A stretch of 64,000 nt of DNA from Panagrolaimus kolymaensis (GCA_028622995.1 JAJQJQ010000031.1:248001-312000), one strand, 5' to 3'. Positions 11,156 to 24,044 are shown, numbered from the stretch's first letter. Numbers and translations: made by a program. Notes: generated by a model from the letters alone, not told the origin.

Positions 11156-12610
11156 TCAAACTTATTTTCTTTCTTTTTTTTTGCATTTACATTCAAAGTC
11201 GAAAGCATGAAAAATAGACGACAATAATAATGGTTGTATTTTTTTTCTTTCCTCTCAAATGAGCAACACACGTTGGTATCAAAGAAATTTTTTTCCTTAC
11301 CTTTTGAGGGAAAATTTCAAAACAAACATTAAAGTACAAAAAAAGTTTTCTTTTAAAAAATGTCGTTTTTTTAAAAATAATTTTTTCATTAAACTTATTT
11401 TGTCTTTATTGTTGATTTTTTCTTTCAATTAAACTAAGACGGTTGAAGAGAAAAAAGAATGCGTCACGATTTTTTTTCTAATTTTTTTATTATTATTCAA
11501 TGTCAAAGTTTTTGTAACCACCTTTATGAAAAAAAAGAAGGAAAAAATTCAAACTTGTTTCATTTTTTTTTCTTCTTCGTTCCCATTATTTTTACTTTTC
11601 ACGTTTGTAGTCGCCACCGCTGCCACTTTGCCTCACCTCATCTCGTCTTCTTTCTTTTTTTTAGTCAAAAATTATTATTGTTGTTTTTTTCTTTCTCCGT
11701 ATTTTTTAGTTGCCACGGGAAAAAAATGAGAAGAGTCTGGTTGTTTTTGACCTTTTCCAGTTGCTTTTTTTGAACTTTTGAGCTGTTAGGAATAACTATA
11801 CTTTTAACAAACTTTTTTAATTGCTTATTCATATTTGTATGCTTTTTTCCTTTAAAGAGTTACTTTTTGTATTTGTTTTCTCTGCCAATTTTTGTAAACT
11901 TTATTGAAAATTAATCATAAAAAAATTAGTAAAACTTTTAAAGTTTATTTTTAAAAATACAATTTTTTTTACAACTTTGTTATTTTCATTTTTACACTCT
12001 TTCGTGCTCATACTAAAATTATTATTGTTATTTGTATGTAGTCATGGAGATTTTCGGAATTAAAAAAAAAGAAAACAAGCATATTTAAGACACAAATATA
12101 GCATATGTGTGAATGAGGAGTAGAGTAATACACAATTGAAATTTAATTGATGGAATCGTATGCAATATATTTTCTTTGCAGCGATTTTTTTTTCTTAAAA
12201 AATATCTGTTTTTTAAATTTTAACTTTTTTTTATTTTGCTTTTTGAATATAAACAAAAAATATATATGCGGCTTTGGGATAAATTTATTTTAAAAAATCC
12301 AAAAAATAATAAACAAAAAAATCTCTGGCTTTACGTTTAAAGTTTGAAACCACAGCGGCCAAAAAAATATTTCTATTTGTATAAAAAAGAAAAACTCGTT
12401 TTTCCTTTTCTAATTGGCCTTCATTGAGATGAGTTTAGTGAAAAGGTGGAAAACACCCGAATCACTTCATTCTTATTAATTTTTTAGACAAAATTTTTTA
12501 TTTAAAACAAATTTATTTTTTTTACATTTTCATTCATTTTTATTTGTTTCGAGTGTGTAATTTTTAAGATGTTTTTCCTTTTTTTTTAATTTATTATTTT
12601 CAGAAGAGCG
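11156..12610. other. Homopolymer-rich intergenic DNA
   Basis: Long T and A runs and pyrimidine-rich blocks, with no gene recognised. The 3' part should contain the bestrophin promoter and 5' UTR; the sequence AAATTTATTATTTTCAG directly before 12603 could be a 5'-UTR splice or trans-splice acceptor. Confidence 0.4.
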
Positions 12611-14770
12611 ATGACAATTTCATACACATTAGATGTTTCACAAACAAATACTCGAAGTTTTTTGAGGTTGCTCTTTCGATGGAGGGGTAGCATTTGGAAA
12701 GCAGTATTATACCAACTTGCTATATGGCTTGTTGCATATGCAATTATAAGTATTATTTATCGATTGCTATTACCTGAATGGGCAGCAGAGTAAAATAAAT
12801 TTAATGCGTGCGCAACTTTGTATTAATTTTTTGATTTTTAGTTTCTTCGAGCACATGGCCAAATATTTAAATGCTGGATTGGATACTTACATACCTTTAA
12901 CTTTTATGTTGGGTTTTTTCGTTAGTTTCATTGTTGGTCGATGGGGGCATATCTTAGACGGGTTAGGATGGATTGATAAGTAAGTCGTAAATTTCATTAT
13001 TGACCCTTGACCATTTTTTGTTATAAAAGAGAAAATAAGCTTTACATTGTAAATTTACTTCATTTTTAGCTCCGCCATGGCTTTTGCAACTTTTATTCGT
13101 GGCTCCGATGAAAATACTCGAGCCCTTCGTCGAACTCTTGTTCGTTACATGGTATTAAACCAGGCTTTAGTTTTGAGAGATATTAGTTTGCAAGTTCGAA
13201 AACGATTCCCAGCTTTGGAAACTTTGGAAGCAGCAGGTAGCCTAATTTTGTAATAAAATTAATTTTGAGAACAAAAAAGCATTTTTTTAGGTTTTTGCAC
13301 CCACGAAGAATTATTACTTCTTGAAAAATGTGAAGACCAATACAGCCGTTATTGGTTTCCCATTCATTGGTGTTATGAACATCTTTATGAAGCAAGGCAA
13401 TATGGAAAAATTGGAAGTGATTTTTTGTTAGAGAAAATTACAAATGAAGTTCAAGAATTTCGCCATGGTTTATCAAAATTGCTCAAATATGATTGGGTTC
13501 CTGTTCCTCTTGTTTATCCACAACTTATTTTACTTTCAGTTCGACTATATTTCTTTATTTGTCTTATAAGTAGACAATTTTTAAGAGATTCTGAACATCA
13601 AATTTGGGTTCCACTGGCTACTATGATTCAATTTATTGTTTACATGTATGTTTTTTATTTTCATTACGGATTTTTTTTTATTTGTTTAAAAGTATTAAAA
13701 AAAAGAAAAAAATTATTGCTCTTCTATGTGGCTCGAATTTTGAAAGCCGTTATGGGTTGTCAATTATCCGCATTACCAACTGCGCCATAGAAGACCAATA
13801 AGTTCATGCTTTCTTTTAATTTATATCTTTTTTAATCTTTTTATAGAGAAACGAAATTTTGTCCATTTTTTACGGCAAAAATATTTTAATTATCTCTTTT
13901 TAGGGGCTGGTTAAAAGTTGCTGAAGCTTTATTAAATCCATTGGGAGAAGACGACGATGATTTGGAATGTAATTATGTAATCGATAAAAATTTAATTACT
14001 GGTTTAACTTTGGTGGATCAAGGTGGAAAACGAGCTCCTATAATTCGAAAGGATCAATTTTGGGGTAATGATCATATTGCTCCACTTTATAGTTTGGAAG
14101 CTGCTGAACGAACTGTGCATCCGCTTATTGGATCAGCTTCAAAAGTAAAGTAAGTGCAACCAAAAAACTATAATTTCTTTTGGTAAATATGAGTTTTTAG
14201 TTTGGTTAAAAATGTTGATAAAATTACTATGACTCCACATAAAGATAAATTAGCAAAATTAAACGAAGAAGAACAGGTTTGTAGTTTTAACACGAAACAC
14301 CAAAAAAAAAATTTGGCGAGAAAAACTTTTATTATGCCGATCATAGTTTTTGAGAAAGTTTTTTAAAACAATCTTCATTTTTAGCATAGACAAATGAAAA
14401 TTGTTGATGTTGGTGATCATAATCTCAAGCATAGTCAGCAACGACAAAAAGAGCGTGATACTGATCCCGATAAAATCCTTTCCCAAATGAGACGTCGCTC
14501 AAAGCATTCCACTGGAAATTTAGAGGGAGTTGCTGTGGCAGTGGTTCATAACAACAATTCAACTTCTTCACCTCGAACTCATTCGGCAGGAAGAATTCAT
14601 GAAAGAAATGATCGAGTTAGTCCAAGAAATTTTGATCCACATTTTTATTCACCAAAATTAGAAAGCAGACGAGATTTTGGAGAAAGTAAGAAAAAATATA
14701 TTTTCGATAGTTTTTTTAATGAACATTATTTTTAGGTGGCGGCTTTCCAAGAGGCCAGGAAAGATTTTGA
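12611..14770 (+). CDS. Bestrophin-family anion channel
   Basis: Predicted calcium-regulated anion channel of the bestrophin family. Exons: 12611-12789, 12842-12979, 13070-13236, 13291-13645, 13904-14149, 14201-14276, 14385-14685, 14736-14770, giving 498 aa with all phases consistent. Family marks: the N-terminus MTISYTLDVSQTNTRSFLRL; the RWRGSIWKAV segment before TM1; the hydrophobic neck helix region LTFMLGFFVSFIVGRWG; the RKRFP motif; and the acidic calcium-clasp sequence NPLGEDDDDLECNYVIDKN. The C-terminal tail after about residue 365 is long, basic and Ser-rich, likely disordered and regulatory. Intron 4 (13646-13903) carries a tRNA-Met-like relic in antisense. The gene lies head-to-tail with the SRR1-like gene 440 bp downstream. 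Confidence 0.95.
13720..13794 (-). pseudogene. tRNA-Met-derived relic in a bestrophin intron
   Basis: The 75-nt antisense sequence starts TCTTCTA and ends TAGAAGA (7-bp acceptor stem, extendable to 9). It contains a perfect A-box-like TGGCGCAGTTGG and a B-box-like AATTCGAGCC, and a CAT triplet in CCCATAA at the anticodon position. The anticodon and T stems do not pair properly, so it is probably a tRNA-Met pseudogene or the head of a tRNA-derived SINE rather than a working tRNA. Confidence 0.4.
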
Positions 14771-15207
14771 AAGGAAATAAAAAATTTCGCGAAAAACCCA
14801 ATCCTTGCCGGGTACAATTTTTTACTTTATTGTATTCTTTTTTTATCAAATTAATAAATTAATAACAAACTAAAATAACTAATCAAATTCAAGTCATTAC
14901 ACGAAATTTATTTAAGTCAAAATTTGATGAAATAAAAACTAAAGTCTTCTCTTAGTTACAAAAGCGTCCAAAATAGAAAAAGGAAGGGTGATCCAATTTT
15001 AATTTGACATAAACTAAATCCATCATTGATTTTTTTTAACTACTTGACTAAAAATCCCTTTAAGGCATCCTAAAAAATTTTTTGTCATTTCCAAAAACAA
15101 AAAATGATTTAAAAAAATATATATGTATTAGTAACCATTTTTAGTTTTTCATTTTGCCTTATTTTATATTTTTTCTGGAATTTTTTCTTCTCTTCTTTTT
15201 CTATTAA

Positions 15208-16156
15208 ATGTTTGAACTACTGTTATTATTCTTTTATTTATTGACAAAGTGGAAAGTAAAGAAACGCGTTAAAAAAATAAATTCTTTGGTATATGCTCCA
15301 ACTTTAATAACAGTTAAGGATGTTCAAGATGCTGTGGAAGAAATGGATAAAAATTCATTCCAAGCCGCGTAAGTTTAATTATCGTTATAAATCAAATATC
15401 CATTAAAAATTCGACTCATAAAGTTTCATAAAACGATTATTAAAAATTTTCACACATGCTTATTATTTTAGAATGTTAATTTATACCCAAATATTATTTT
15501 TATTGGGTGATAAAACAGTGATTCAAATTCAAATGTATGGCATTGGTGATATTTGGCGAAAAGGATATCGCGAATGGAATTCTCGCGGAACATTTCAGCT
15601 TGCTGTGGCGTTCAAACTTTTTTCAAAATTTAAAAAGAAGTTTTCTGAAATTACAATGACTTCGCAAGAGCCATGTCATCTTCCATTTGAAATTGAGTAT
15701 TTTAAAAATAGAAATGTCCATGTTTTTGAAAGAACTTCATATTCTCCCAATTTTTTTCTCGATACTGCAGCTAAATCTAATGTTTTCAAGCCTGTAATGA
15801 TTGTTTACATGATTTATTTCAAATATAACGAATTTGAAAAATTTCTTGAAGCTCATTGGAATCCAAATTTTTTGAGCCAAATAATTTTTGTTGGAAATGG
15901 CTATTCTGATCATTGGTATTCAGCGAATAATTCTGAAATTAAAAGAATAACTGAATATATGAAATACTGTGAAATCAGGACGTTACCTTTAGAGCGGCCG
16001 GAATTTGATAACGATCCCATAAAGAGGAGGCTAAATGAATGGCCGCCATTCAAATGTCATCCAAGCGAGTTTTTAACGTACAAGTGTTTTAATAATATTG
16101 AAATTCAAAGTATTTCTTTCGCCAATGCCCAAAAAATTTGTTCAATATTGGCATAA
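15208..16156 (+). CDS. SRR1-like domain protein
   Basis: Exons 15208-15368 and 15472-16156 give 281 aa. The start ATG 15208 opens a hydrophobic leader (MFELLLLFFYLLTKW), then a lysine-rich stretch. The SRR1 domain is indicated by MYGIGDIWRKGYREWNSRG followed by FQLAVAFKLF (family pattern 'YG+G....S..AQ.QLA'), a middle VMIVYMIYFKYNEFEKFLEA (family 'F.MPHC...LY.N.L') and IIFVGNGYSDH (family '+++GNSF'). SRR1 proteins act in heme-linked and circadian regulation in plants and yeast; the animal role is poorly known. The usual His/Cys of the PHC motif are absent, so this copy is divergent. Confidence 0.7.
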
Positions 16157-19021
16157 AAAAAGTTTAAGGTTTTTTATGAATTAAAACAAGTTCAAAAATT
16201 TCATTCTCGTGTTTAAAATTTTCTTTTTCTTTGTTATTATTTAAAAAACTTAGTATTCTTTTTTTTGTGTAATTAATAAAAAATTTAATAATCTCAAGCA
16301 TATAGTTAAAAATGAAACAAAAAACGAAAAACTTTTATGGATAATCGATTTTAGCGGGAAATTTTTTATTAATCGCTTTTTAAATTAAAAAAGCTTAATA
16401 AACTTGTTCTAAACCGAAAAAAATAGAAATATTGAAAAAAGTAGTTCATACTAAATTTAAAAAAATCCACTTTACAAATTGTAACAGTTTTTTATGTTTT
16501 TTTTTCAAATAAAAAGCGCTTCTCGGTTCTTCAGAAATTTATTTACTTCATTAACAAGATTTTGACAAATGTTCAAAAGTCTTCTTTCGTACAACAACAA
16601 AAAAAACAATCTTTAAGCAACCGGGAAAAGACAATTACATCCTGGACAGTCCCGAGATTTATTATGGACCATTTTTTCCTCCACCAAACTTTTTGAGTTA
16701 TCGCCTCTTCTTTAGTGTTAAAGAAAAAAAGAAAGAAAAAACTAGATTTTTTTTACAAATCCTCAAGAGAGCAAAAAAAAAAATATTCTCGCGCGCATCT
16801 TCCTGCTTGCTACCTACAAAAAAAAGTTAATCTCATGAAAAAAAAAACGAAAAACAAATCAGTCATTTATTTTATTTCTTCTCTTCCTCCATTTTTTTTC
16901 TCGCCAGTAAATGCTTTAAGTTAAAAAGAAAAAGTGTGGTTTTTTTCGTTGCTTGCTTCTTTTTTCTTTATTTTTCTTGCTTTATTATTGCTTCCGTTCC
17001 CCCTGGTTGCTGGCTGCTGTTGGCGTGAGTCATTAAAGAAGAAGGAAGGAGGAGCTCATTGATGAAAAAATAACTCTCCCTTCTGCTGTTACCTGTTGTT
17101 GCTGATGATGATGACGATATTGATGTTGTTGATCTTAACTGTATATAGAGAAGAAAAAATAAAGAAAGACTGTTTTCCTGCATTTACTTTTTTTATTTTT
17201 TTTAGTTTCACGTCTTATTTTTTTGTTGTAAAAAAACAACTTTAGTTTAAGAAATGTAATCATTTTTATTTTATTTTTGTTCTATGCCATTTATGGTTTC
17301 TTTGCCTTGCCTTCCTCACACAAAAAAAGAGACGAAATAAAAAGCATTGAATCATTTGTTGGTTTCGAAAAAAAATTTTTAACGCGATTCATTACATTTT
17401 TCTTCCATTTACGCTTGTATTTTAAAAATACATTTGCCTCCTTCGCCATTCTCTTTTTTATTTTATTTTAAATGCTGCTGAAATTTTCTTTTACATCAAA
17501 CAATTACGTTTTCATTGTTCAAACAAAACAAAAAACTGCTGCTTTTATAGACTAAACACAGTTTGTGTTTTTTTGGTTTTTGGGTTTAAAAGCCAAGAAA
17601 AAGATGTTCGTCATTTCCCCAATTTTTTCCATCCTTCCTCCTTTTTTTAAAGTTAAAAAATTACCATAAACGAAAACATTCATTTTACTTTTTTTCTTTT
17701 TTTTTTAAATGTCAGTAACCTTTAATATTATTTTTCTCCACTTCTACTCCCCCTCTTTTTCCTTTTTTTTCCATATATCTTTTTAATCAATAGAAAGAAA
17801 AAGTGTAAAAGGTAACACTAACTAACTACCAACCATGTAAGTTAAGTCTCACACTGTCTCTTGCATCTTTCACTTTGGCACATTTTTAACTTTAACTTTG
17901 TATATAAAAATGCTTGTTTCCACCATGCTTTTTTATATAAAAAATGTAAGTACAGACATATGAGTTCACCTTTCACATTTTTCATACATACTCTTTTCTC
18001 TCTCGGGCATTTCTCGAAAGAAAAAGTAAAATTATTAATAAGCAAAAAAAAGTAAAATAAAAGAGAAGACACAATGTTTTTATTTGATAATTTTCCTACA
18101 CTTTTTTCTTCGCCTTTAGATTCCTACTTGTTTCCACCTTCTCGGATTACTATTACTTTTTTGTGTTCCTTTTTCTTGTTCGCTTTTATTGTTATTTTAC
18201 TAATTAAAAAAAGAAGGTGAGATGAAAAAAAAGTTTTGGTCTCATAAACAAAATCTTTTCTTGGCTTGAAAATGTAATAATACGATTTTTTAATTTTTTT
18301 TCGTGTGTTTTTTCTTCAGCTATTTTTTTGCAAAATAAACAATAGTCTTTTTTCGAGTTTTTAATTTTCACTGAACTACTGGGGCTTTCTTTACTTTTTA
18401 TTTGGCGAATGGTTTTGTTAAGAAATATAATAGAAGGCTACCTAGTTTATTGAATTTCTAACACGTTATTAGGCAAACATTTGCCTTGCATCCTCGAAAT
18501 ATTGTTTATACTTTTTTATTAACACCCGCAAAAGTTGTGCTTCCAAAACTAACTTTTTTTTATAATCTCTTTTGGGAATTGCAATACATCAGCTGAGAAT
18601 AGAAAAAAAGTTTTCTTACTCTTTTTTTTTACCTTTAACTAACTCATTTTTTATTTCTGGAACAAATAAACAAGAAAATCATCATCATCATCACGCGGCT
18701 GAGTTTTTGGGTTATTGGGGGTCGATTCTTTCAGGATCGATGATCTCGATTCTTGTTGATTGTTTACTCTCTCTCTTTTTTCTTGAGGAAAAAAAAGACT
18801 AACTTTTGCTTACAATGTTTGAGGATTTCATCTATTATTTTTCTTCATTTTCTTCATTCTTCGGGTTTATTTTTTTGCTTTTTATTTTATTTTTAATTCT
18901 GCTTTTTATTCTGACGTGGAAGAATTATTTAATTTATAAATAAATAAAACATTTAAAAAAAGGTTAAAAAAAGCGACGTCAATTTTTTTTTTGTTTTTAG
19001 TAAATTTTAACCCCCAAAAAA
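16157..19021. other. 2.9-kb gene-poor, homopolymer-rich interval
   Basis: Dense T-runs, CTTC/TTTC tracts and short A-runs on both strands. Open frames here are short, low-complexity and have no family signature. A CATCATCATCATCA microsatellite lies near 18680. No RNA gene was recognised. Confidence 0.5.
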
Positions 19022-20768
19022 ATGAGTATGTTTCTTTGTCGAAAAATGTGTGGTTGCTGTTATTCAGAAAAGAATAAAAATGCTACTAATCCGGTTACAC
19101 TTACTAGAGGTAAATATATTTCCTTATTAACTATATTATTTTATTTTTTTAAAAGCTTTTTTTTTAGCTGAAACAATTACGGTTCAACCAACCACGAGTG
19201 CGGCATTGGAAATGCAGCAAGTAAATACCGATGAAATCAAGCCAGCAACATTAAATAAAAAGCCCACGACTGTTCACGAAGATAAAATAAGTGTTACATC
19301 AGATTTGGATGAAATAGATTTGGATGAAACTATTCCAACGGATGAAGATTTACAACCTGCTCCTATTCCACCTACTACAGCAGCCGATCATACTTTTGCT
19401 GCGGCAGTCACGGATATGATGTTAGATGAAATTGATGAGAAAGCTTCGGTAAAAGAAGCAGAAATCAGTGAAGTTCGTCGCTTTTTTTCTATCATAAGCT
19501 TTCAAAAAAATTTTATTGGAAAAGTTTTGATTTTGTCGAGATGGAAAATTTTTTATATTTTTTTGAGGAAATTAAAACTATCAAAATGAAAAATTTGTTT
19601 TATTCATTCCATTTTTTTCTAAAAAACTTTCGCTGATAATATATTGATTGTATTTTTTTAGGAGCCCTTGAAAATTGACAATAATGTTGTCGCTGAAGCC
19701 ACAGAGGAAGAAGTAAGAAATACTTTAACAAGGCCGCAAAGAAAAGCTGAAAAAATTCAAGAAATTCAAGAACAACAACGAATATCACCAATAATTGTAG
19801 AAAAACTTAATTTTGATGAACTTCATCAAGCCACGGGGCATGAAAGTTATCAAAATAAAGCCGAATTTCAACCATCTTTGCCTTCACCCGAAAAGCCTCC
19901 ACGCCAAAGTCAAATTCTTGTTTCAACTTCTTCTCTTGAACCAGAAAAAGATATTGAAGATAAAATAGCTGAAGAAAAAGAAATAAAAGATTTTGTTAAA
20001 ACTAAAAAAACTTTGGCAGCGGATAATTATGATGAAAATAATGATCCATCAAATCGAAGTATTGGAACTCAAGAAAGTGAAATTGATACCCATACTCCAG
20101 AGATTTCACATTTGGACGATAGTGAAGCCACTGAAGCACCAACAAATTCTAAAATTCTGCAGCTAACAAAGGCTCCAGAAATCGAACGAAAAGTGTATAC
20201 TCGTGAAGAAAGTGATGAGGAGGAAGAAGAAAGCATTCGAAGTGCTACTTCCGAAGACCATAGCGATTATATTCACATCAAAAAAACTTCCCATGGAAAT
20301 ATTAAAGATGAAAAGGCTGAAGTTGAAATATTTGAAAATCGTCAAGTTATTATTCATGATGATACTCTTCCAAAAAATTCTGGCGCTAAGCATCGAGGCC
20401 AATCCGAAACTTCGAAGCCTCCGGAAATTTATCCAAAACCAACAATGTCAACAAAAACAAGCAGCAACATGTATGGAAATATTTCGGACGATTCTTCTAA
20501 TGAATCAGAAACATCTGAATCTGAAGCAGAATCGTTGGATGTTCCTAGAAAAAAACCGAATCGAGTTAGTGTAAAACAAACGAATGTTGTTTTGACGAAA
20601 GTTACCGCAGTGGATGCTCCACAAAGTGAAACATCTGAAACTGAATCTCCACTTTCATCTCCAAGAAATCATTATCATCGGAATAACCAACAACATAGTA
20701 ATCAGCACCATGAGAATGATAATTATGTTGTGTTAACGGATGATGAATTTAGTGAAAAAATTATTTAA
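19022..20768 (+). CDS. Long acidic, intrinsically disordered protein with Cys-rich N-terminus
   Basis: Exons 19022-19109, 19168-19472 and 19662-20768 give 499 aa. The N-terminus MSMFLCRKMCGCCYSEKN has four cysteines in the first 13 residues and looks like a palmitoylation-type membrane anchor. The rest is almost free of hydrophobic clusters: Asp/Glu/Ser/Thr-rich with acidic runs (ESDEEEEESIRSATSED), repeated ETSESE-type casein-kinase-2-like sites near the C-terminus, and a His/Asn-rich tail. One short helical Arg/Glu/Gln segment (QRKAEKIQEIQEQQR) may be coiled coil. The second donor (GTTCGT, 19473) is weak. I recognise no family. A membrane-tethered scaffold or adaptor is a guess from composition. 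Confidence 0.7.
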
Positions 20769-23231
20769 TTTCAAACGAAGAAAAAACGTTTATTCTATAA
20801 TTGGAGGATTTTTTTAAGTTAATCGAGTCTTTTTTTTTGTCAAAAAATAATAAGAAAAAGCTTTTTCTTTTTTGTTTGTTTTTTTCCTTCGATTCAAATT
20901 TTTTGTCTTTAAATTTATGCAAAAATATTGTACAAAACTTCTTTTTTTAGTTTCTTTTGCTTCTTTTATTTTATTTCTTTCACCATTTTTTTCCTTCCAA
21001 AAAGATATTTTTTTTTGCTTTTACTTGACATCAACCCAACAACAAACATAAACCAAAATTTTCCTGCTCATTATTTTTTGTTTTTTATAAATAAGATAAT
21101 TAATACTTGTGTCAAATTTTTTATTTTTATTCACTCTCTTCTAAACTATATTTTTTTTTCTGCAATCAATATGTTCTATTTTATTTTGTGTTTAACCCAA
21201 CAATTTTTGAATGTTTTTGTTACAGAGCTTTTTTATCCAAAACAATAAAATAAATCATTTAAAGAATAAACAAAGATAGGTTAACAAAAAAAAAAATGAA
21301 AACGAATTAGCGTCAAAAAAGCAACAAGAAAAGATAAGAAAAGAGCAAAGAAAAAAAAGATAAGATAAATATCAAAAGAAAGAGAGAATGCAAATTGAAG
21401 CAGCTCAACGCAATTTGGTATTTTGGAGGAAAAAAAAGATAACGATTTTTAGTACCATTTGTGCCTGCCGACTATCGTTTCAACTCGATCGATAGTTTAT
21501 CGTGCAAAAAAAGACGGCATCAAAATATAAAGAGAAAGGTATGCTATTATTTTTTTTGAACACAATGTTCGCGTTGACCATCATTTTAATAATAATATTT
21601 TTTTTGAATTTTTAAATAAATTTTTATTTTAAATTGTATTTTAAATTTTAAAGATGATAAATTTATATAGCCTTTTACATTTAATAAAAAAAATGTAATT
21701 ATAATTTTGAAAAACAAATTTGCAATTCAAAGAGTTTTATTTTTGCCTGAAAACATTAGTTCCGAAGAAAAATTTGACAAAATTTCTTTTTGGAGCTGCG
21801 TCTCTACATTCCACCGCCATCCAGGCACCTTCCTTATCAGTGCCTTGTTCAGTAGCTAATTGGCTTTCACCAATTAAGCTACTGACGCAAGTACAGATAA
21901 GGGAGTAATTAGCTCCGGGATGAGGTCAATATAAAAGGGCCAGGATCACCGGGGTATTTCTTATGTTTTTCCTTTTATACAAAAGGTTATTTGAAAGCTA
22001 ATAAAAAGTTAAAAGGTTATTATTTATTATTCTTCGACATCTCTCCCACAACCACAGAGAAAGTGCAAGCTTGATACTTTACATTCTTGTTCTTAGAAAT
22101 ATGGTTAAGATCATTAAGTTTAGTTCCAAGGGAGACATTTGTAAAATTTTTGCAATTTTACTGATTAACAAAATTTCGAATTGCGTACATAATTCTTCCT
22201 TTTAAACATTGAAGAAAAAATGACAATATGAAAACCAGATTTAAAGATGCTTTTATGAAGAAATCAATATTTATTTGAAGCATTATGAAAAACTCTCGGA
22301 AAATATCTCTAAGTAATTAAGCTTTATGAAAGAAGACATTTTTTTGGTAAATTCTCCAATGATGATTAGATTTATTATGGCTGTTATACTTCTTTTTTTC
22401 CGTACGACCAAAAAATTATTTTTCATGCCCTTTGGTTCTTTAATTTTTTCTTTAAACGTGAAATGAAAGAATAATCTTTCATGTTATCAGCAATAAATTT
22501 AAATAAGGTTAATATATATGCAAGATAGACCAGGGGTGATTGCTTGTCACTAGTCTTCTTATCCCGAAGACGTCTATTTTTTTTTAATTTTATCTCTAAT
22601 ATTTCTTTTGTTATTGGGGCATAAAAGATAAAATATTCCAATGAAAAATTCAAAAAGAAAATAATAATAATAAATTGCTTGTTTCAGCTAAAAAAGAAAG
22701 AAAAATTTTTTTTTAGTAAACAGTTGAAAGAAAAAATTGCATTTTCTCTACAAAAAACGCAACAAAAAAAAAATCAAGCATTACCATTTTATCGAAATCT
22801 AAAGACAAACAACGTGATGAAGGAAAAATAATGATCATCGTCTTTCAGTCCACCATTTAGTAGAGTTTTTGTGCGCAAAAAAAATCGATCAATTTACAAC
22901 ATCCGAAACAAAAAAAAAATGAAAAAATTTTTCGGAGGAAAGAAAGTCAACTTTGTGTGGTTTAAATTTGTTTCAGCACAAAAAACAAATAATTCTTGTA
23001 ATCGCTCGCTTTCATCGAATAAATAACAATTAAATTTATCCAAAATTTTTAAAAAGTTTTCACAAAGCTTTTTTTTTATCCAAATACTAAAATGAAGTTT
23101 TTAAAAGATTAAATAAAGCTGGGATTAACAAAAATCATAGAAAAATGGATTAACAAAACGTGATTGTCAATAAACGGCAAACTGAAATATTTTTTAAACA
23201 TTTTTTGTTATTGAACTCCTATAATTGAAAA
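20769..23231. other. Intergenic DNA with an island of structured, higher-GC sequence
   Basis: Mostly A/T tracts. The exception is about 21790-21955, clearly richer in G and C than its flanks, which holds the hairpin annotated separately. No protein gene is visible; the 62-codon frame across the hairpin has no family signature. Confidence 0.5.
21832..21902. ncRNA. Candidate miRNA-precursor-like hairpin
   Basis: The 71-nt sequence folds as one long stem. CCTTATC at the base pairs with GATAAGG. TCAGTAGC(T)AATTGG pairs with CCAATTAAGCTACTGA with a single bulge, closing on the loop CTTTCA. The middle (AGTGCCTTGT against CGCAAGTACA) is imperfect. Stem length, small bulges and the 6-nt loop resemble a pre-miRNA. 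Flanking GGAGCT (21792) and AGCTCC (21910) could extend it into a larger RNA. Either strand could be transcribed. No known miRNA was recognised. Confidence 0.35.
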
Positions 23232-23957
23232 ATGAAATACTTGTTAATAATATTTTTTATTTTTGGTACTTTTTCTTCATTGATTTTTTCTAAAGACCTA
23301 AGACAGCAAATTAACAGTATTAAAGAACTTTCGAACGAAGACTTTCCATTTTTATTTAATGTGGACGAAGCAGGTAAAAAAGAGTTTAACGACATTTTAT
23401 TTTCATGGAATACAACGATTACTCAAAAAATAAATTTACTTGATTCTTGGGTGATAAAGCAAAGTGATGAAGTCAAAGTAAAACTTTATATTTTGTTTGT
23501 ACATTTGAAAAAAAAATTTAGAGAGATTATGAAGATTGGAAATCAGAAGCAATGGAATTTGTAAATGTTATGAAGACTTTGCATGAAAAGAAAACCGCCA
23601 ATTCTTCGATGGAAGCTAAACAAGTGGATCAAAGATTTATTGTAAGCTTCTTTTTTTAATTTTTATAAACAAAAACTCGCATAATTTTTTTTTTAATTAT
23701 CCACTTTGTCACCGAAGCATCGAAATTGGCTTGAATTATTTTTTTTTTCAATTTAAAATTTTGATTTCCTTAATTTATAGGAAATTTGGGAAGATGAAAA
23801 TTTAACACCTCAACAAAAATGCCAACAATTTATGAACCTTTACACTTTTGCCACGGAAGAAGTTCGAAATCAAGCTAAATTAAAAAGTCCAATCAATTTT
23901 AATTGTTCAGAACCATCAAATCCAGTAATGAAGACTTTTCGAATAACCGATGATTAA
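23232..23957 (+). CDS. SXP/RAL-2 (Ani s 5-like) secreted protein, copy 1
   Basis: Exons 23232-23477, 23522-23641 and 23781-23957 give 180 aa. Signal peptide MKYLLIIFFIFGTFSSLIFS is followed by an SXP/RAL-2 (DUF148) domain: FPFLFNVDEAGKKEFNDILF, then TTITQKINLLDSWVIKQSDE. This fits the family pattern of a helical region around '...F..I......T......L..W..'. The first intron is only 44 bp (23478-23521) and ends in TTTAG; reading through it instead gives an early stop. Nematode members are secreted, often from epidermis or gut, and bind divalent cations; some are antigens or effectors. The C-terminus FNCSEPSNPVMKTFRITDD includes one cysteine. It is paralogous to 27767-28402. Confidence 0.8.
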
Positions 23958-24044
23958 TAAAAATGTATTTATTCGTTTTTATCCTTAAATTTAGCCAATA
24001 AAAGTGTAACCTTAATTTTTATTAAACAAAACTCATTCAATTAC

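Noticed and set aside
10337..11271. Arg/Pro/Ser-rich ORFs on both strands
   Set aside because: They are translations of the GGAGC arrays of the hAT element.
11459..11773. 104- and 67-codon overlapping ORFs
   Set aside because: Phe-rich translations of T-runs, with no supported exon borders.
13720..13794. Functional tRNA
   Set aside because: Anticodon and T-stems do not pair despite good A/B boxes and acceptor stem.
16715..18802. Several 60-76-codon ORFs in the gene-poor interval
   Set aside because: Homopolymer-driven composition, conflicting frames and no motifs.
21720..21908. 62-codon ORF over the hairpin island
   Set aside because: No family signature. The base-paired structure explains the sequence better than coding does.
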